Assembly (NCBI GenBank): GCA_009602725.1
Contig: WELB01000024.1
Span: 337,478 to 349,335 of the forward strand
DNA from: Spirogloea muscicola
Taxonomy: Eukaryota > Streptophyta > Zygnematophyceae > Spirogloeales > Spirogloeaceae
DNA: 11,858 nucleotides
Direction: 5' to 3'
The notes under the pieces are model-generated. The model did no database searches. It saw only the letters and a list, made by a program, of their open reading frames with translations, and was not told where the DNA came from. Below, in pieces: positions 7,269-11,858 of the stretch. The first letter of the stretch is position 1; the number at the start of each line of letters is the position of its first letter. The position numbers and the translations under genes were made by a program.

Positions 7269-10163
7269 ATGGAAGCAGGCTCCTGGAAGTACCGAGGCGG
7301 CCTCGTGCTCATCGGATGCGTCGTGCTCATCTGGGTCGCGTCTGCCGAGGTCACGCAGGTCGGCCCCCGCAGCATCCTGCACTCGCCTGGCGGATAAGTT
7401 GAGTTAGGGGTCTCATGTTGCGGCTGCCGCGGCTTCGGCTCGGGTGCTGATCTCGTAGTAGTAGTGAGTGCACTACTTGGCCGATCAGATATAATCACAA
7501 ACATCCAATGTGTTGCTGATAGGGGAAAGCAGGGTTGCATCTGACCACATCTAGAGTCGAGTTATCCCTGCATTGTTGTCCTGGTCATTGCTGCGCCTTT
7601 GCTCTAGTCGTGTGCATTACTAGATGCTAGAGTGCAGCAGCTGACACATCACCTTCAAGTCACTAGAAGATTGGTTGGTGGAGTCTTGCTTGTACTCTAC
7701 TGTGACTTGTCCCATGGATCTAAGCGTGGTCTTAAACCCGTGACGTGAGGAGCTCTTTCAGGCTTATATGTAGTTGTAAGAGAACTATTGAGGAGCATCA
7801 GTGCCTGAATCCAATTTTGTGCTGAAAGTTGGAACCCATGCTTCACTGCAGGAGATTTACACAAAATATGACCATCCCTTCATCATTACATGGCTGGGAG
7901 CCTCCTTGCTGGCTATCTATCTACCTGTCAATCTGCTGAAGAACCTGCTGAAAGCACTGCTGCAGCCAAAGGGCACGCTGACAGCCAAGGGAAGCGTTCC
8001 TGACTTCACGGTCAGCCTTCCACCTCGGAAGGACATAAGCCTGGCAGAGAAATCCCCGCGTAAGTCAAACGGTTTTGAGCTCCAGGGTGGTCCTGCGAAC
8101 TTCAATGACGAGGAGGAAGCACACGGCCTCTTGTCTAGGACATTTGATGGTATTGAGGCTCCTCGACATGTGGAAGCTCTTACCAAATGGCAGGTGTTCA
8201 AGATATCTGCTGTCCTGGCACCCTTGTGGCTAGTGACAGAGGTAAATGCTGCTTTCCTACTGTCTGCTTTGCCAAGATCCGCCCCTGTTGTTAAGGTACA
8301 TCGCGGCATGGTATGGTCAGATCCTCCTGCTGTGATCTTGTGCTTCAGCGCCACTGAAGGCGAGACCTGTCCTGCTTGAGGAAGCAAGGGCTTCATCTCC
8401 TCTGAGCGGAAGCATGGTTGCATGCTCGTTGATCTGGCACATTACTTGTATGTTGCAGTATCTTTCCAACAGCTCTCTGTCATTGACAAGTGTGGCCAGC
8501 ACAACAATACTTTCATCTACGTCTGGCCTCTTCACGCTGCTCTTTGGGGCTATCTTGGGGACTGAGACTCTCACGTTGTCCAAGATTTTAGCAACAATCA
8601 TTACCATTGCAGGAGTTGTGATGACTGAGGCAGGGAAGACAAACAAGTTGATACTAGATCAAGCGGCGGCAGGAGCTGCAAAAGCTACCAAGTGAGTTGC
8701 TACCTTTGTCTCCAGCTATTCATATATTGTTTCAAAAAGATGGTATCAAAACTGTAATTGGAGGTTTCAAGTGCTCTCACGTACGAGTTGCAATAGATCT
8801 GGCTCGCACATATGGTAAAAAACAATTTGTCCATGAGCTTCGAATGGTTGAAGCATTAGTCAGGACTTGTAGGACTGCTCTAGAGTGCATCCATGTGGCC
8901 TGGCACATTGATTGCTGTTGTGGCGTCTGCTGAGAAGCTGCAGGGTTCCTTCACTGCTTAGCAATCTGATCAAATCCATATCAACTTGTCATGTGCGCAG
9001 TACACCAGAGCATTCACTTCTGGGAGATACATTGGGTCTACTCTCAGCAGTCTCGTATGGCGTTTTCACAGGTGCTCATACGCAGATGAGCCTGCTGTCA
9101 AGCAATTTGACCTGGGTTGCAGCTTCATGACTTTGCAGAAGGAGCACTGAGAATGCATCATTGCTGCTATACGTGTCCTTTCAGTTTTTCTCAAAAGGTT
9201 TGTGGGATCCGAGGAGGCAGTGGACATGCAGCAGGTCTTTGGCTTCATGGGATGCATTTCCATGGTCTGCCTGGGCTGGCTTGGTATGCTGTCTTGCTCT
9301 GTGCACGCAGACATTGCTTCATATGTTTGACAAGCTGCCTTGTGCGTTTGCTCAACACGGTATTTACTTGTCCTTAGGAATGGCACAGATCAATTGAGGT
9401 CAAAAGTATGTAGGATTGTACAAATGTCTCCAGTATGCCTCTGCTTTCTCTTTAGATGAGGGGCACTTCGTCAGCTTCCATGTGATGTTTTGATAGTCCA
9501 CATCACATTTTGATAGTCCACATTTTGACTGTTTGCGCAGTCATTCCATTGATTGGCCTGGGCTGGGAGCCCCCTTTAGCTCTGCCTAGATCACATGCGC
9601 TTGATGAAGATATCTTGGCAAACGGTTTAGTTGGAAGCGTTCTCTCTGATTACTTCTGGTACATGTGTAGTCAATGACATGTATGGCCAGATTGAGCATT
9701 GATAATTGCATGGCATCTTTTCTGATGTCCTTGTTTGAGCATCAGGATGTCGTCTCATGAAGATGGAGCTCAACTTCGCTTGTGTGGTTACGTTTGAGCA
9801 GGGCTCTATCTGTTGTCTGGACGACTCCACTGGTGGCTACGTTAGGGTTGTCTCTCACCATACCTCTCGCCATGATGGCTGACATCGTTTTGCATGGAGC
9901 ATCTTATTCATACGTATACATCCTCGGCTCAGCTCAGGTACACAGATAGTGCGCGTCGAAGCATTGCATGCAGGTCATTAAACAATGTAGCTACATGCCT
10001 CTTTTATTCTGCTAATATTTCCAGTTGCTGATCGCAATGTATACCAGCCATGGGCAGTTTTGACCTCTGTCATTGATGTTTGCAGGTCTTTGCAGGTTTT
10101 CTGATAGCAAATCTTAGTGATCAGTGCTCAACGAAGAGGCAGACCAAGCCAGCTGTGAGATAA
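7269..10163 (+). CDS. SLC35F5-like: SLC35F5/THI74/YML018C-type transporter (drug/metabolite transporter superfamily), complete, eight exons
   Basis: Proposed exons: 7269-7358, 7852-8241, 8459-8691, 9001-9071, 9185-9283, 9541-9658, 9802-9937 and 10086-10163. All introns are GT-AG with agreeing phases (0, 0, 2, 1, 1, 2, 0), giving 404 residues, close to fungal members (about 370-390). Residues 9-30, RGGLVLIGCVVLIWVASAEV then TQ, are the family's first helix (IWV.S.E.TQ). Exon 2 has YDHPFIITWLGASLLAIYLP, a charged loop of about 85 residues, then the next helix. Exon 3 has SLTSVASTTILSSTSGLFTL (168-187), the family hallmark. Exon 5 joins exon 4 as VFTVFLKRFVGSEEAVD, the same length as human SLC35F5 (recalled). 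Exon 6 ends NGLVGSVLSDYFW and exon 7 has ATLGLSLTIPLAMMAD (346-361). About ten membrane helices are expected. Yeast YML018C is vacuolar; the substrate is unknown, so no transported compound is claimed. The ATG at 7269 is the first in frame. Confidence 0.88.
9488..9529. repeat. 20-base-period direct repeat just before a splice acceptor
   Basis: TTTTGATAGTCCACAT occurs at 9488-9503 and 9508-9523, and a partial third unit follows. It lies in the fifth intron of the transporter gene, immediately upstream of the acceptor at 9540. It adds to the T-rich tract there and does not touch coding sequence. Confidence 0.65.
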
Positions 10164-11807
10164 CAACAAGGGCTCCTCTCCCTCTTAATTGCACCAGATT
10201 GCTCTAGTACTCTCTCCGTAATAAGGTGTTGCGTCATCCTTGACGTGAAAACAGGAGAGCATGCAGAGCCTTCTTGTGTGCCCGAGAAAGGGAGGTGGAG
10301 CAAGAAGCATAGATATGTTTGCAGTAGGTCATGGCTTCTCAAGCAGCTAGATGCATGCCTGGAGATTAGTCGTCCCTTTGAACCTCCACTAAGCTGCCCT
10401 CTTTGAGGTTCTTTTTGGTCTTAAGTCCCTTGACTGAGTCTTGCGGTGATTTGCGAATTTCTGGCTCGCTGTGACGACTTCGTCAAGCTCCCCCCGTGAC
10501 AATGCTCTTGTTAGGGAGATGAGCAAAGTTCTGATCAACAGCTAAGAATCAAGGCTGTGCATAGTCTATGTTTCTGAAAACTTTAGCAGCTTGGCTGCCA
10601 TTGAGCCGCCACATTTGCAGCAAGGAGTGCATTGTATAGTCGTGGAAGAATAGGACCGTGCTACCTCAGATGCTATTTGCTGAAATGCAGGAGCACACCT
10701 TGCACCGTCCCCTACAGGTCAAAATGCTGAGACGAAGTCATATACGGCTGTGCTCCTGAGCACATGCGACAGGAGAACGAACGTATGGCAAAGAGTGCTG
10801 ATCGCTCTTTGTGCTCGGTGTCCACCCCAGATTGTGTCACATTGTACATCTACGCGGTGATTGCAAATGCGGCCATGCAGCCGAGCTCCACCTGGCACTG
10901 AGACATGACTGATGCAAGAGCAGAAGCAGGCATGCCAGGGGGCGGGCGTGACGCACTGAGTGCCTGCAGCATGAGCAGTATCTGCTCCTTGTCGATGACT
11001 GCACATCGTTGCTTGTCCTGGGAGCTAGTTTCGCTTCGTAATAAACAGAGCACAGCTTGTTTCGAGGTGAGCAAAACAGTTCACAGACAAGAGGGTGTCG
11101 GCCACATGCAGAGGCAGAAAACACGCTCCAGCTACCACACTCACAGTGTGCAAATGCTCATTAGGAAAAGCGGCTGCTTGTCATCTCCCTGCCGCGAGAC
11201 ACCGGGCTTGTACATTCCTTTGGGCTGGCCCCTCACAAGAAAGACACAGCCGTTGCCTTCACATTGCAAGTACTATTCTCTTTCTATTTCACACAGAAGA
11301 GGGCGTCCTACACTCACCAACGTCTTTAGGCCGTCGTTATCCCAGTCTCATTGGAAGTAAGCCCTTCCAAAGCAAAGGAGTGTATTTTAAGTGATGGAGG
11401 GTCTTGGTGGCCAAGTACAACGGCAAGCACATTGACAGATGTACAACTGTCCCATACATAGGGGACGAGGCTGGTGGAAAATGAGAAAATTCATTTCTAT
11501 ACACTGTTCGGCAATGGGTGACAAGCCAGCCCGGAAAGGAATGACAAGGTCCGAAGGGGCCAAAGAAAGTGACCCGCTCAGTAACCACTGGGTCGACACA
11601 CAAAGGTCAATCAGTGCATTGTTGACAGGGAGAGAAGGCGCGCGCGGTGCGCATGAATGGAATGGGAGGCCAATTCTAGCCTTACAAATGTCCTGTTTAA
11701 CTGGGTAATGAGCTGACAGGGCGTTGGACAGGACAGCTCGTGGGTGCCTCTTTGGCGGGGACCCGCGGATACGAACTTGCCGCGGGCGCGCAGCAGTTGC
11801 GGCGGCC
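10164..11807. other. 1.6 kb with no gene identified
   Basis: This holds the 3' UTR of the transporter gene and perhaps the promoter of the right-edge gene. The longest plus frame (10905-11360, 151 codons) has no recognisable domain, no helix pattern and an ordinary mix of rare residues, so it is not called. A minus-strand stretch at 10998-10852 reads more like protein (IDKEQILLMLQAL, then a Pro/Ala-rich part) and follows a good acceptor, tgtgcag. I recognise no family in it. No TGTAA was found close downstream of the transporter stop on the plus strand. Confidence 0.4.
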
Positions 11808-11814
11808 ATGGCCG

Positions 11815-11845
<31 letters not shown>

Positions 11846-11858
11846 GAGCCGCGCGGGC
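11808..11858 (+). CDS. Possible first exon of a gene running off the right edge (Met-Ala-Asp-poly-Gly)
   Basis: An ATG in ggccATGgcc, a good context for algal starts, opens a frame Met-Ala-Asp, ten glycines, then Ser-Arg-Ala-Gly to the window end. The GC-rich upstream (ccgcggatacgaacttgccgcgggcgcgcagcag) resembles the other gene starts here. The glycine run comes from a GGC tract. Against it, only 17 codons are visible. The same CCATGG palindrome also starts a minus-strand frame (Met-Ala-Ala-Ala-Thr, from 11809) that is open for 140 codons, so the tract could instead be a 5' UTR of a leftward gene. Confidence 0.4.
11814..11846. repeat. (GGC)n tract at the right-edge start codon
   Basis: Nine perfect GGC units and a GGG lie six bases after the ATG at 11808. 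It is the third GGC/CCG tract next to a proposed start codon in this window. Confidence 0.85.

Noticed and set aside
6757-7540. Several overlapping 90-167 codon frames on both strands, some with poly-Ala or poly-Arg runs
   Set aside because: All arise from GC-rich promoter sequence and the CGG tract. They have no domains, no splice logic and contradict one another.
7801-8379. 192-codon plus frame taken as a gene on its own
   Set aside because: Only 7852-8241 is family-like. The first 17 codons are intron before ctgcag, and the part after gagGTAAAT at 8242 is intron. It is exon 2 of the transporter gene.
1-11858. CRISPR array, prophage, insertion sequence or bacterial defence operon
   Set aside because: No spaced repeats, transposase, terminal inverted repeats or operon-like packing of genes were seen. 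The gene structure is eukaryotic.

Overview
The window looks like nuclear DNA of a green alga, most likely a chlorophyte and perhaps Trebouxiophyceae (an inference from style, not a search). Protein families are broken into short exons by many GT-AG introns of roughly 110-740 bp. The 5' ends of genes are GC-rich and carry (GGC/CCG)n tracts, and no bacterial-type operons are seen. Longest-ORF reading is misleading here. The real genes only appear when short open stretches are joined across splice sites whose phases agree.

Three spliced genes can be reconstructed, and a fourth may start at the right edge. (1) Plus strand, about 192-2719: the 3' part of a TMEM135-like membrane protein gene in five visible exons, with a tRNA-like (SINE-like) relic in its first complete intron. 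(2) Minus strand, 6603 down to 3504: a C3HC4 RING protein of the TOPORS type, probably an E3 ubiquitin ligase. It has a poly-proline N-terminus and at least five exons, and its middle is the least certain part. (3) Plus strand, 7269-10163: a complete eight-exon gene for an SLC35F5/THI74/YML018C-type transporter of the drug/metabolite transporter superfamily, 404 residues. (4) Plus strand from 11808: a possible first exon reading Met-Ala-Asp-poly-Gly, cut by the window edge. A minus-strand start sits on the same CCATGG palindrome.

Genes 1 and 2 converge tail to tail across about 780 bp with no convincing gene. Genes 2 and 3 diverge head to head across about 665 bp of GC-rich DNA, probably a shared promoter region, which holds four copies of the octamer GCCCGACA in either orientation. 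The 1.6 kb between genes 3 and 4 has no gene I can name. Nothing suggests that the genes act in one pathway: they encode an organelle-membrane protein, a ubiquitin ligase and a membrane transporter.
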